Shown one piece after another: positions 1 to 6,275 of a stretch of 64,000 bases of DNA. The notes below the pieces were generated by a model. That model did no database searches. It was not told where the DNA came from and saw nothing but the letters and a program-made list of their open reading frames with translations. Numbering within the stretch: position 1 is the first letter of the stretch; each line of letters starts with the position of its first letter. Source of the stretch: Winkia neuii subsp. neuii DSM 8576 (GTDB lineage Bacteria; Actinomycetota; Actinomycetes; Actinomycetales; Actinomycetaceae); the NCBI RefSeq assembly GCF_000420405.1, contig NZ_ATUW01000004.1, positions 168,168-232,167 on the forward strand. Direction: 5' to 3'. The translations under genes and the position numbers were made by a program.

Positions 1-84
1 GTCTTCAATGGCCTCCACCAGCTGGTCCAGGCTGATGCCGCGCTCGTTTTCGACGGCGCGCAAGGCGCTCATATCAATATCCAT
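1..84 (-). CDS. nusA: Transcription termination/antitermination factor NusA, N-terminus only
   Basis: Only the first 28 codons are in the window; the gene runs off the left edge. The reading starts MDIDMSALRAVENERG and continues ISLDQLVEAIED, which fits the N-terminal RNA-polymerase-binding segment of NusA. It lies 12 nt downstream of rimP on the same strand, the usual rimP-nusA order in bacteria, so the two are probably co-transcribed. NusA modulates pausing and termination by RNA polymerase. Identification rests on the short N-terminus plus synteny. Confidence 0.8.
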   Translation of the reverse strand, partial: MDIDMSALRAVENERGISLDQLVEAIED

Positions 85-96
85 TGATCGTCCTCC

Positions 97-552
97 CTAA
101 AAGAACATCACTACGGTGCGTGCCGCAGAGATCTGGGCCCTATCCACTTCCCGAAGCCCATCCGAGGTCATAATCCGAACCGGATCTGGGCCAACTCCGA
201 CCAGTTTACCTGCCAAGGTTGCGTTTCCCACCTCAAGTTCGACGTGTTGGCCCTCCGCGCGACGAAAGTCTCGATCGGTTAGTAACTCTCGCTCGGCCCC
301 CAGCGTGGTCACCTCAAGAGTGTACTGTCCAGAAATTGGATCCACGCGATCGAGAATCTGCGAAACTATGTGTGTTGCCTCCGTGAGCGCCTTCGAATCC
401 ACTCCCCCGGGACCATCGTTTAGATCCAGCACTACTCGCAAACGCGAGTGTTTACCGGCGGGAATCTTTTCAACCTGTAGGACTGTGAGCCCCAAATGAC
501 TAACCGCTTGATCGAATTCAAGTCGTAAAGATTCATACCGGTCCTTTTGCAC
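97..552 (-). CDS. rimP: Ribosome maturation factor RimP
   Basis: A 151-residue cytoplasmic protein needed for maturation of the 30S subunit (family knowledge). Visible features are an N-terminal alpha/beta domain with the strand LRVVLDLNDGPGG near residues 38-50 and the segment YTLEVTTLGAERELLTDRDF near 77-96, which corresponds to the family's LEVSSPG..RPL motif, here altered (TTLG for SSPG). A small C-terminal SH3-like domain follows. The start is GTG at 552, preceded by GGGGAGG. It is transcribed away from the lipoprotein gene at 606 and toward nusA. Length and neighbours match the family. Confidence 0.9.
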   Translation of the reverse strand: MQKDRYESLRLEFDQAVSHLGLTVLQVEKIPAGKHSRLRVVLDLNDGPGGVDSKALTEATHIVSQILDRVDPISGQYTLEVTTLGAERELLTDRDFRRAEGQHVELEVGNATLAGKLVGVGPDPVRIMTSDGLREVDRAQISAARTVVMFF

Positions 553-605
553 GGCGCCTCCCCTAAATTCACTTAAGCCAATCCTACCCGTGCAATGATG
601 GCGCC

Positions 606-1586
606 ATGAAAAAGTTTTTTGCTACGTGCCTATGTTTTTCTGTAGCTACGGCTCTTCTTTCGGGCTGCAACCTTCGGGTGGACACCGGCATCCCTCCTCT
701 GCCTGATCTTTCGATTGACGACGCGGCCAGGAACGCAGCTGCCATCTGCGAGCAAAATATCGCCACTTCCCTACCCAAACTCCACATTGGAGAAAGCGGG
801 CTAGAACTAGCGAAAACTAACACTAGAGACGCAAAAGTGAGGTTGGGCACTTTCGGTGAGGTATGGAGAGGATGGTCTCGGAAACGCCCTGAAGGCGGAG
901 CGACCCCACCGCCCAGACCAGCCGCACCTAGCGACATTGCCGAAACACTAAGGGAATATTCGCGCTGCGCCGCCCAAGCTGGAGCGGATAGCAGCGCCGT
1001 GAAAGATCCTTCTCTCGCCAAGCTCTTACTTTCGGCCTCTGTTGCTCGGCAGGCCGAAGGGGTCGCCCTCGCTAACGTTGTTTCAGCTTCACTCCCCAAA
1101 GTTGAAGTCTCTGCATCCAAGGCGCTCCGCCTAAACCGCACCACGGGTAAGTACGCACCTACCGATGCGCAATCTAGTGCTCCGAAGGCCAATTCTGAAT
1201 ATGCGGGCTCGCTCCCAGAAGACCTGTTGGCGGGCTTAGATCAGTCACGCTACCAGCTGCAGTGGGCGGCAGCTAATTTGGACGAGAACGGAGCTCTTGT
1301 GGATGCCGCAGAGAAGATCTCGAAGCAAGTTGACGCGCTCGCTAACGCGGGCGGGCAGGACAAACGACAGGCTTCCTACCCGAGCGCCGGTGAAGCTAAA
1401 AGTGTCGCAAAAAAGGCCCTAGAAAATGCGGCTAAGTGGCAAATGAGGTTGATCACCGCCGAGGATGCTACACGGTGGCAAGTTCCTCAAACGCTCGGGG
1501 CTATTTACAAAGCCCAGATTGAACTCACTCACGAGCAGATCCCACTGCCCTACCTAGAATCAGATGATAGTAAAAGCTCCCAATAG
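606..1586 (+). CDS. Predicted lipoprotein, possibly DUF4439-like
   Basis: A 326-residue predicted lipoprotein. Residues 1-21 form a short signal peptide with a hydrophobic core ending in the lipobox LSGC, so Cys21 should be lipidated and the rest exported and tethered to the membrane. The mature part is Ala-rich and helical. The C-terminal third (about 205-320) reads like a bundle of helices. In many actinobacteria a ferritin-like DUF4439 protein sits beside rimP, and this gene occupies that position; the family assignment is inferred from synteny and helical content, not a clear motif. The gene is divergent from rimP with a 53-nt gap. No good Shine-Dalgarno sequence precedes the ATG. Function unknown. 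Confidence 0.7.
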   Translation: MKKFFATCLCFSVATALLSGCNLRVDTGIPPLPDLSIDDAARNAAAICEQNIATSLPKLHIGESGLELAKTNTRDAKVRLGTFGEVWRGWSRKRPEGGATPPPRPAAPSDIAETLREYSRCAAQAGADSSAVKDPSLAKLLLSASVARQAEGVALANVVSASLPKVEVSASKALRLNRTTGKYAPTDAQSSAPKANSEYAGSLPEDLLAGLDQSRYQLQWAAANLDENGALVDAAEKISKQVDALANAGGQDKRQASYPSAGEAKSVAKKALENAAKWQMRLITAEDATRWQVPQTLGAIYKAQIELTHEQIPLPYLESDDSKSSQ

Positions 1587-1681
1587 CTATCGCAGACTAG
1601 AGTGACTGGGATCGAAAGAAGCTGGCTGGCAAAGTATGCCTAACGGTTCCGGGGGGGGCAATCCCGCTTCAACATAAAAAT

Positions 1682-1751
1682 GCCACCGGGCGGCAACCCG
1701 GTGGCCATAGAGAAAAGGAGGCTGAGATGCTAACCCTAGCGATAATCTCAG
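1682..1751 (+). promoter_or_regulatory. Hairpins upstream of and around the start codon of a small peptide gene
   Basis: Two inverted repeats are visible. The first is a perfect 9-bp stem, GCCACCGGG at 1682-1690 with CCCGGTGGC at 1697-1705 and a 6-nt loop. The second pairs CTGAGAT (1722-1728) with ATCTCAG (1745-1751), which would bury the ATG at 1727-1729 and the base just after the strong AAAAGGAGG ribosome site (1713-1721). Together they suggest structure-controlled transcription or translation of the small gene. A role is inferred. Confidence 0.5.
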
Positions 1752-1844
1752 TACTCCTAGCTCTTCCTACCTCTATGGTAGCAGTCATTGAGTTCCTCTA
1801 TGATAGCAGTCATTGAGTTGATTAACTACCTACGTAAGAAGTAG
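1727..1844 (+). pseudogene. Small hydrophobic peptide gene, frameshifted by a tandem duplication
   Basis: Behind a very good ribosome site (AAAAGGAGG, 5-nt spacing) an ATG opens a 29-codon frame, 1727-1816, starting MLTLAIISVLLALPTSMVAV and ending EFLYDSSH. A 25-bp tandem duplication at 1770-1819 shifts the frame. If one copy is removed in thought, the product is a 30-residue peptide with one membrane-spanning helix and the basic tail VIELINYLRKK, which looks intact and designed. The duplicated part also has its own ATG at 1800, giving MIAVIELINYLRKK (stop 1842-1844). Size, hydrophobicity, basic tail, folded start and flanking hairpins resemble type I toxin-like or membrane micro-proteins. 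No family match is claimed, and either fragment might still be translated. Confidence 0.5.
1770..1819 (+). repeat. 25-bp tandem duplication
   Basis: Copy one is 1770-1794 and copy two 1795-1819. They are identical except for one base (G at 1778, A at 1803). Twenty-five is not a multiple of three, so the duplication changes the frame of the small hydrophobic peptide gene. A single mismatch suggests a fairly recent event. Confidence 0.9.
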
Positions 1845-1854
1845 GAACGGCTAG

Positions 1855-1885
1855 CCGGGGGCTGGCAAGCCCGGCCCCCGGGTTT
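1855..1885 (+). terminator. GC-rich hairpin, likely terminator of the small peptide gene
   Basis: CCGGGGGC (1855-1862) pairs with GCCCCCGG (1874-1881), with further pairing possible inside the loop, followed by TTTCTC. It sits 11 nt after the TAG at 1842-1844 and before the HTH gene, so it most likely ends the small transcript. Confidence 0.55.
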
Positions 1886-1910
1886 CTCTAACAAAGGTTA
1901 GGCGGTATTG

Positions 1911-2129
1911 ATGGAAACATATTTGACTCGCGGGGACATAGCCGACTACTTAGGCGTGCATCCGGGCACTATTCGCGGCTATGCGGCTAAGGGTATGTTA
2001 CCCGAGGCGGACATTATTGTTGGGGTCAAGCGTCCCGTCAAAGGGTGGCTAGTTTCCACTATTGACGCTTGGAATAAGTCCCGGCCCGGTTCCGGTAATT
2101 GGAACAAGACTACCGGCGACGCTTGCTAG
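1911..2129 (+). CDS. Small AlpA/MerR-like helix-turn-helix protein
   Basis: A 72-residue protein beginning METYLTRGDIADYLGVHPGT and continuing IRGYAAKGMLPEAD. Residues 4-28 have the pattern of a winged helix-turn-helix of the MerR/AlpA/excisionase kind: a first helix with G-D-I-A-x-Y-L-G-V, a turn, and a recognition helix TIRGYAAKG. A short wing with basic residues (VKRPVKGW) follows. Such proteins are common in actinobacterial phage and plasmid-derived islands, where they act as small regulators or recombination directionality factors. The ATG at 1911 is chosen over the TTG at 1908, with AAAGG/AGGCGG upstream. It sits in the remnant region beside tRNA-Asn. No integrase is visible here, so the target is unknown. 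Confidence 0.65.
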   Translation: METYLTRGDIADYLGVHPGTIRGYAAKGMLPEADIIVGVKRPVKGWLVSTIDAWNKSRPGSGNWNKTTGDAC

Positions 2130-2266
2130 CTTCTCTTTCGAGATAGTGAATGGGAGCGCGCACCTCTGCGCGCCCATGGGATGCGTCTTGCTTGATTTCA
2201 CCTAGTCGTTGTCCAAGACTTTTCACCATCATAATAGCTAGTTCAACGGGGTTTCGAGCCCTTTAA
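2130..2266. other. Intergenic part of the remnant region
   Basis: This stretch between the HTH gene and a gene relic contains no convincing gene on either strand. All three forward frames are interrupted, and no promoter or hairpin stands out. Confidence 0.4.
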
Positions 2267-2473
2267 TACCGGGCGAGATCGCTGGCGTGGCTGGTGGATG
2301 GGCGCACTAACTCACGCCGTATTGTGGCATTAGCTAACGCTATGGCCCACGGCACCCCAGCCCCGTGGGAGGGGTTACCTTTGCGGGAACCGGACCAACA
2401 GTATCTAGATACAGTACGGGGTTGGACATCCCCAGCAGATGAACCCTTATTGGGGTACCCGCAAAGACCGTAG
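2267..2473 (+). pseudogene. Relic open frame without a start codon
   Basis: An open frame runs from just after a TAA (2264-2266) to a TAG at 2471-2473. It encodes a coding-like sequence with SLAWLVDGRTNSRRIVALAN, then AMAHGTPAPWEGLPLREPDQ and QYLDTVRGWTSPADEPLLGY. Balanced composition and the Trp/Pro-rich order look like genuine protein, probably the C-terminal remnant of a gene from a phage- or plasmid-type island. There is no ATG near its left end; only internal GTG/ATG codons exist, without a ribosome site. I do not recognise the family. Confidence 0.4.
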
Positions 2474-2513
2474 CTAAGGCTTGGCGTTCTGATTCAGGCT
2501 GTATTAGCCGGGG

Positions 2514-3257
2514 GTGGATGGAAGCAAAGATGACCTGTACGAAATAGCCAAGGCTGGAGTAGATGCCGCCCCCGCCCTAATTGCCAAACATCTATACAAA
2601 GCCCGGGGCAACCTTCTTAGAGTCAGCAGATCTTTAAATCGAATCTGCAAAGGTAATCACTGGTTGGAAGATGACGTGCTGCAAATTGTAACCATGCAGC
2701 ACCTGAAAAACCTGCACGAGGCGGCCTCGAACCCCGAGTGGGCGATGGGGATCAGGGATGTCTTTGCTCTCACCCACTTTGGTGCCAAAGATGCTGTAAA
2801 CCGCGAAATCATACGTCTCACCCACCCGGCAAGCGGGGTCATCGGATTGGTGCGGCGCAAGAGCAAACTTGAAGCTTTTATGAGCGAGAGTTCCTACGCC
2901 TCAGTCAGGGAGGCGGTTGAGGATTTCAATACCCAGCAGCGGGCTAAGGTCAAAAACCCCACCAAGCAGGGCGCGCTCATAACTCTCAAGGAAGCCGCCG
3001 GAGTGCGTAAGGCCCGACTTGATGGAGCCACTATCATCCAACCCCGCCAGGAAGAAGAGCCTGACTATATTTGTGCAGCCTTTGCGATGCGCCCACTAAC
3101 TCAGGCGGTAATGGGGCTGCGGGCCGCTAAAGGGGCCATGAGAGGGGATTCTTTTGCCCAGATTCGCGCAGTCTTACGCAGGACCTTCTCGATTACGGGT
3201 GAGGAGGCTGAGGATGTCATTTCTCGCCTGCTTGGCTGTATTAGCAGTGCAGAATGA
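2514..3257 (+). CDS. Uncharacterised protein of the remnant region, 247 residues
   Basis: I do not recognise this protein. It is soluble, mostly helical and slightly basic in the middle, with no signal peptide. The left half (about 25-110) contains amphipathic helices with EDDVLQIVTMQHLKNLHEA and a segment ending NREIIRLTHPASGVIGLVRR. The middle (about 130-170) has AVEDFNTQQRAKVKNPTKQG and LITLKEAAGVRKARLDG. The helix pattern followed by an I-x-x-P....RR stretch vaguely recalls sigma-factor regions 2-3, but this is weak. The start is GTG at 2514 with only a G-rich upstream sequence, so the true start is uncertain. The next gene begins 25 nt downstream, suggesting an operon. Confidence 0.55.
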   Translation: MDGSKDDLYEIAKAGVDAAPALIAKHLYKARGNLLRVSRSLNRICKGNHWLEDDVLQIVTMQHLKNLHEAASNPEWAMGIRDVFALTHFGAKDAVNREIIRLTHPASGVIGLVRRKSKLEAFMSESSYASVREAVEDFNTQQRAKVKNPTKQGALITLKEAAGVRKARLDGATIIQPRQEEEPDYICAAFAMRPLTQAVMGLRAAKGAMRGDSFAQIRAVLRRTFSITGEEAEDVISRLLGCISSAE

Positions 3258-3282
3258 AACCTAACCTAAAGGGATACTTATT

Positions 3283-3543
3283 ATGACTACGAACGAAGAC
3301 CTAGCCGGGATGCAAACTTATATTACTCGCCGGCTAAGCCAGGATTACACGCCCGACCAGATTCAGTCTTGGGGGCCACTGACCGCAGACAATGAGGAGT
3401 GGAGAAAGAAGTGGATCAAATATGGGATGGAGTTCCTAAATGCTGCAGAACGCGCTCAAGACTTTCGTGACCTTGATCCGAAAGCTTTTGAAGCTATCGA
3501 GGCGGTCACTATGGATTACGCAAAAGCGGCGTTTTCTTCGTGA
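3283..3543 (+). CDS. Uncharacterised 86-residue protein
   Basis: A small acidic, helical, soluble protein (MTTNEDLAGMQTYITRRLSQ onward), with no Cys and several Trp (GPLTADNEEWRKKWIKYGME). The ATG is preceded by AAAGGGA at suitable spacing. It follows the 247-residue gene by 25 nt and is closed by a strong hairpin at 3570-3601, so the two probably form one transcript. No known family recognised. The location suggests a cargo or regulatory gene left from a mobile element. Confidence 0.55.
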   Translation: MTTNEDLAGMQTYITRRLSQDYTPDQIQSWGPLTADNEEWRKKWIKYGMEFLNAAERAQDFRDLDPKAFEAIEAVTMDYAKAAFSS

Positions 3544-3569
3544 GGCCCCCGGGGTCGAAGCAATCTCTT

Positions 3570-3601
3570 AGCCTGTAGGCCAGCCGGCTTACAGGCTTTC
3601 T
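3570..3601 (+). terminator. Rho-independent terminator
   Basis: AGCCTGTA (3570-3577) pairs perfectly with TACAGGCT (3590-3597), and the loop contains the extra palindrome AGCCGGCT. The stem is followed by TTCTT. It closes the two-gene unit 2514-3543. Confidence 0.75.
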
Positions 3602-3637
3602 TACACCCAGAATTATAAGGGGCCTTATTGTTTCTAC

Positions 3638-3701
3638 TGACGTTTTATTGACGTTTTATTTGTCGGCACCTGTCGGTGATTGTCGTGACGTAGGTTATAC
3701 T
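3638..3701 (+). promoter_or_regulatory. Repeat-rich promoter region
   Basis: Two perfect 11-bp direct repeats TGACGTTTTAT lie head to tail at 3638-3648 and 3649-3659. They are followed by three 10-bp units starting TGTCG (3661-3670, 3671-3680, 3681-3690), i.e. one per helical turn. A good -10 box TATACT follows at 3696-3701. This looks like a promoter with phased binding sites on one face of the helix. A GGAGG sequence lies about 25 nt further on, but no proper start codon follows it. Confidence 0.5.
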
Positions 3702-3743
3702 ACTTGGCACATACGGACCGCGATTGGAGGCGAAAACGTTGTA

Positions 3744-3854
3744 ATTCCGGGCCAAAGTACACCCGAACAGCCCCAGAAGGGGACTCAAACACAATTTAAT
3801 AGTGACGGTAGAGCTTTCGCCGCCCCATACATCGCCACAACAACGCAAGCGTGA
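3744..3854 (+). other. Possible remnant of a short gene lacking a start codon
   Basis: After the -10 box at 3696-3701 and GGAGG at 3726-3730 a frame stays open to TGA at 3852-3854, reading IPGQSTPEQPQKGTQTQFNS and DGRAFAAPYIATTTQA. No ATG, GTG or TTG sits at the right distance in this frame; the only codon well placed is ATT. It may be a decayed small gene or chance. The rest of 3602-3953 holds no other gene that I can support. Confidence 0.2.
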
Positions 3855-3953
3855 TGCTTGAAAACGGCTAAATAGCAACGGAAACTGGGATCCGTCAATA
3901 TATTTACAGGTCTTTTATCTGCCAGCCAGATGGCGGCTAACAACCTCTAAGAG

Positions 3954-4025
3954 CTCCCGCGGTTGGACTCGAACCAACAACCGTTCGATTAACAGTCGAA
4001 TGCTCTGCCATTGAGCTACGCGGGA
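3954..4025 (-). tRNA. tRNA-Asn (GTT)
   Basis: Read on the minus strand, the 7-bp acceptor stem is TCCCGCG with CGCGGGA, the D-arm is GCTC-AATGGCA-GAGC, the anticodon loop CTGTTAA carries GTT, and the T-loop is TTCGAGT. The discriminator is G and CCA is not encoded. A -10-like TAGATT lies just upstream at 4036-4041. Its 3' end faces the remnant region 1.6-3.9 kb, the usual side for elements integrated into tRNA genes, but I find no duplicated 3' segment marking an att site. Confidence 0.95.
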
Positions 4026-4066
4026 TCGCGACGAGAAAGAATCTAGCAGACTTTCCCTACCTACGT

Positions 4067-4597
4067 CTAATCGGCTCCGAGGGTCGGCTCGTCCGCAGAG
4101 GGGCGAAGCGGCATCCCCACTTGGTCGCGCAGCTCACTTTCCAGAGCTACAACCCGGCTTAAATATTTTTCAGGCACATACCCGTCAGCACTCACGAACG
4201 AAAATAATTTCCCATTATCATGCCGCAAAATCGCCACACTCACGCGTGTCCCATTCGGCAGAGAACGCGCCAGAGAGGCCACCTGAGCCTCCTCCACCCC
4301 CTCGCGAATCTCATCCATAAACCTGATCGGATCTGATTTTTCGGTGAGCAGTCTCACCTTTTCACGGGCGGGATCTTGAAAGGTAATTGTGATGGACGAC
4401 TCGTCGTCGCGGTATACGGCCTGCTTCACTTCATGCCAAGCTGCTGAAAAATAATTAGTGTTATCTACCACAACTAAACCCCTGCGGGTTGCTGCTGCTT
4501 GTCCCGTCGCCAACGAAATTACGTGCAACACCTTCTCTTTTGGGAGAAGCAGGGCGGTCAATTCAGCACTCGGTTTTGTGTGGTCTTTGTTGAACAT
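4067..4597 (-). CDS. Conserved hypothetical protein, possible PH-like domain
   Basis: A 176-residue soluble protein with no signal peptide. The first ~100 residues alternate short strands (LPKEKVLHVISLATGQAAAT, RRGLVVVDNTNYFSAAWHEV, SSITITFQDPAREKVRLLTE) and end with a helix (PIRFMDEIREGVEEAQVASL), the order seen in small bacterial PH-like domains. The rest is another strand pair, VSVAILRHDNGKLFSFVSAD, and a short helix. The fold is inferred from the strand-helix pattern only. It stands alone between tRNA-Asn (same strand, 41 nt downstream) and a divergent tRNA. Confidence 0.6.
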   Translation of the reverse strand: MFNKDHTKPSAELTALLLPKEKVLHVISLATGQAAATRRGLVVVDNTNYFSAAWHEVKQAVYRDDESSITITFQDPAREKVRLLTEKSDPIRFMDEIREGVEEAQVASLARSLPNGTRVSVAILRHDNGKLFSFVSADGYVPEKYLSRVVALESELRDQVGMPLRPSADEPTLGAD

Positions 4598-4657
4598 ACT
4601 TCTAAGGTACGTCGGCGATGTGACTTAGGCAGAACTTCCGTATAAACTATTGCCGTT

Positions 4658-4731
4658 CCCCCTGTAGCTCAGTCGGTTAGAGCAGCGGACTCATAATCCG
4701 TTTGTCGCAGGTTCGAGCCCTGCCGGGGGGA
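4658..4731 (+). tRNA. tRNA with CAT anticodon (elongator Met or Ile2)
   Basis: The acceptor stem CCCCCTG pairs with CGGGGGG, the D-arm is GCTC...GAGC, the anticodon loop CTCATAA carries CAT, and the T-arm is GCAGG-TTCGAGC-CCTGC. The discriminator is A and CCA is not encoded. It lacks the three G-C pairs of the anticodon stem typical of initiator tRNA, so it is elongator tRNA-Met or the lysidine-modified tRNA-Ile2; these cannot be separated by eye. A -10 box TATAAA sits at 4641-4646. The last codons of the metal permease gene lie on the opposite strand within this tRNA. Confidence 0.92.
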
Positions 4732-5559
4732 CTTTTTCATAGCCGCAAACGTCCAGGCTGCTAAAAACATGACAGTCACGGTCAAGACGATTGCCGCCCC
4801 CGTGGGAAGATCAAGAGCCCACGAAAAATAGATCCCAAAAAACGATCCCAATACTCCGAACACTGCCGCTAGTGCCATCATTGAGGCCAAACGGTCTGTT
4901 AGCAGACGAGCCGTAGCCGCGGGCGTTACCAGCAGAGCCAAAACCAGTATGTTTCCAATTGTGCGTACTGATATGACCACTGCCCCCGTTACAGCTAAGT
5001 AGAGCAGCAAATCTAGCCAAAACACCGGCAGCCCCAACGCTCTGGCCATCTCGCGGTCAAGTGAAGCAGCTACGAGCTCCTTGCTGAGGGCTAGCACCGC
5101 CAACACTATTGCACCTCCAATGATGGAAACTAGCCATATGTCCCGGTCAGACACGCCGGTAATTGAGCCAAACAGAAAGCTGGACAGGGATGCCGTATAC
5201 CCCTCTGCCCTCGAGATAATGACTAGTCCCAGAGCAAAGGCGGCCGCAAACAAGATTCCAATGAGTGTTTCCTCACGCAACTTTCGATTCTGTGACAGCA
5301 CGGCAACCAAAATAGCCACGCTTCCCCCCGCTAGAGCTCCCCCCAAAAGTAATGAAAAACTGCACACGAAAGCTATGGCGATACCTGGAAATACTGCGTG
5401 GGCGACCGCGTCTCCGATAAAAGCCATACCCCGGAGTACGACGTGGGTGCCCACAACCGCACAGACTAACGAGGAAGCGACTGCAATAATTAGCGCCCGC
5501 GGCAAGAAGGCGAGCACAGGATTAGTTAAATCAGCAAAAAAATCGAGTAGAGAAATCAT
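4669..5559 (-). CDS. Metal ABC transporter permease, anchored repeat type (ZnuB/MntB-like)
   Basis: An integral membrane permease of the zinc/manganese/iron-chelate ABC-3 family, matching the actinobacterial 'anchored repeat-type' permease (TIGR03770-like). It has about eight to nine hydrophobic helices and family motifs near the N-terminus (VVLRGMAFIGDAVAHAVFPG, about 42-61) and middle (MARALGLPVFWLDLLLYLAV). It should form the channel for metal import with the ATPase encoded just upstream (4-nt overlap). Oddity: the final residues, KKSPRQGSNLRQTDYESAAL onward, are antisense translation of the CAT-anticodon tRNA at 4658-4731. No in-frame stop occurs earlier, so the annotated C-terminus is about 21 residues of tRNA antisense. 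It is the last gene of the five-gene operon starting at 10157. Confidence 0.88.
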   Translation of the reverse strand: MISLLDFFADLTNPVLAFLPRALIIAVASSLVCAVVGTHVVLRGMAFIGDAVAHAVFPGIAIAFVCSFSLLLGGALAGGSVAILVAVLSQNRKLREETLIGILFAAAFALGLVIISRAEGYTASLSSFLFGSITGVSDRDIWLVSIIGGAIVLAVLALSKELVAASLDREMARALGLPVFWLDLLLYLAVTGAVVISVRTIGNILVLALLVTPAATARLLTDRLASMMALAAVFGVLGSFFGIYFSWALDLPTGAAIVLTVTVMFLAAWTFAAMKKSPRQGSNLRQTDYESAALTD

Positions 5560-6275
5560 TTAGCACCAACAATTCTGTACAGCGGCGAGTGGGGGCCAAC
5601 TTGAAAAGCCCTCGCCCACAGGTGCCGATCTAATAGCTCCGCCGGTGGCGCAAAGGCAAATACACTCTGGCGCAGCAAAAGAATTTTGTCACACTGGTCC
5701 ATAGCTCCAGCCAAATCGTGAGTTGAAAGCAGCACGGTAGTGCCAGCATCCGCGAGGGAACGAAACAGTTTCAGCAAAGATTCTGCAGCCGGCATATCTA
5801 AGCCGGTAAAAGGCTCGTCTAGCAGCAGTATTTGAGGGCGTCCGACCAGTGCGCGTGCAACTAAAACGCGTTGCCTTTGTCCCCCCGAAAGCTCTCCAAC
5901 CGTGCGCTTAGCTAGGTGGCCTAACTCCACTTTTTCTAACGCCTGCCGGCAGGCTCTATAGTGACGTTCTTTAGGAAAACGAAACCAACCAATTTCGCGT
6001 GCTAGCCCCGATAGGACAACGCCCGTAACGTCGATAGGGAAATCCCATTCAAACTGCCGCCGCTGGGGAACATACCCAATATTCCCCTTCGAAACCTCTA
6101 TGCGCCCTCGACTGGGAATGAGCCCTTGTATCGCCCGCAGAAGAGTGGTTTTGCCGGCGCCATTCGGTCCCAGTAAACCTATCAGCTGCCCACCCTGGGC
6201 ACTAAAGCTCACCCCGTCTAGCGCGGTTCGCCCTCCGAAGTTGACGTGCAGATTTTCTACGCGTATCCCACTCAT
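5556..6275 (-). CDS. Metal ABC transporter ATP-binding protein, anchored repeat type (ZnuC-like)
   Basis: A 239-residue cytoplasmic ABC ATPase. Walker A GLLGPNGAGKTT is near residues 33-44, the Q-loop region is VPQRR, the signature LSGGQRQR is near 129-136, and Walker B ILLLDEPFTGLD with the H-loop STHD follows. The closest relatives by pattern are ZnuC/MntB-type ATPases (TIGR03771-like). Start and stop overlap both neighbours by 4 nt (ATGA), showing translational coupling with the membrane-anchored repeat protein before it and the permease after it. It powers import of the metal delivered by the binding protein encoded at 7159-8610. Confidence 0.92.
   Translation of the reverse strand: MSGIRVENLHVNFGGRTALDGVSFSAQGGQLIGLLGPNGAGKTTLLRAIQGLIPSRGRIEVSKGNIGYVPQRRQFEWDFPIDVTGVVLSGLAREIGWFRFPKERHYRACRQALEKVELGHLAKRTVGELSGGQRQRVLVARALVGRPQILLLDEPFTGLDMPAAESLLKLFRSLADAGTTVLLSTHDLAGAMDQCDKILLLRQSVFAFAPPAELLDRHLWARAFQVGPHSPLYRIVGAK

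Noticed and set aside
584..1192. 202-residue minus-strand frame
   Set aside because: Opposite the lipoprotein gene, which has a signal peptide and lipobox; no signal or start context on the minus strand.
3645..3878. 77-residue minus-strand frame in the repeat-rich region
   Set aside because: No ribosome site or recognisable features, and it crosses the phased repeats and -10 box.
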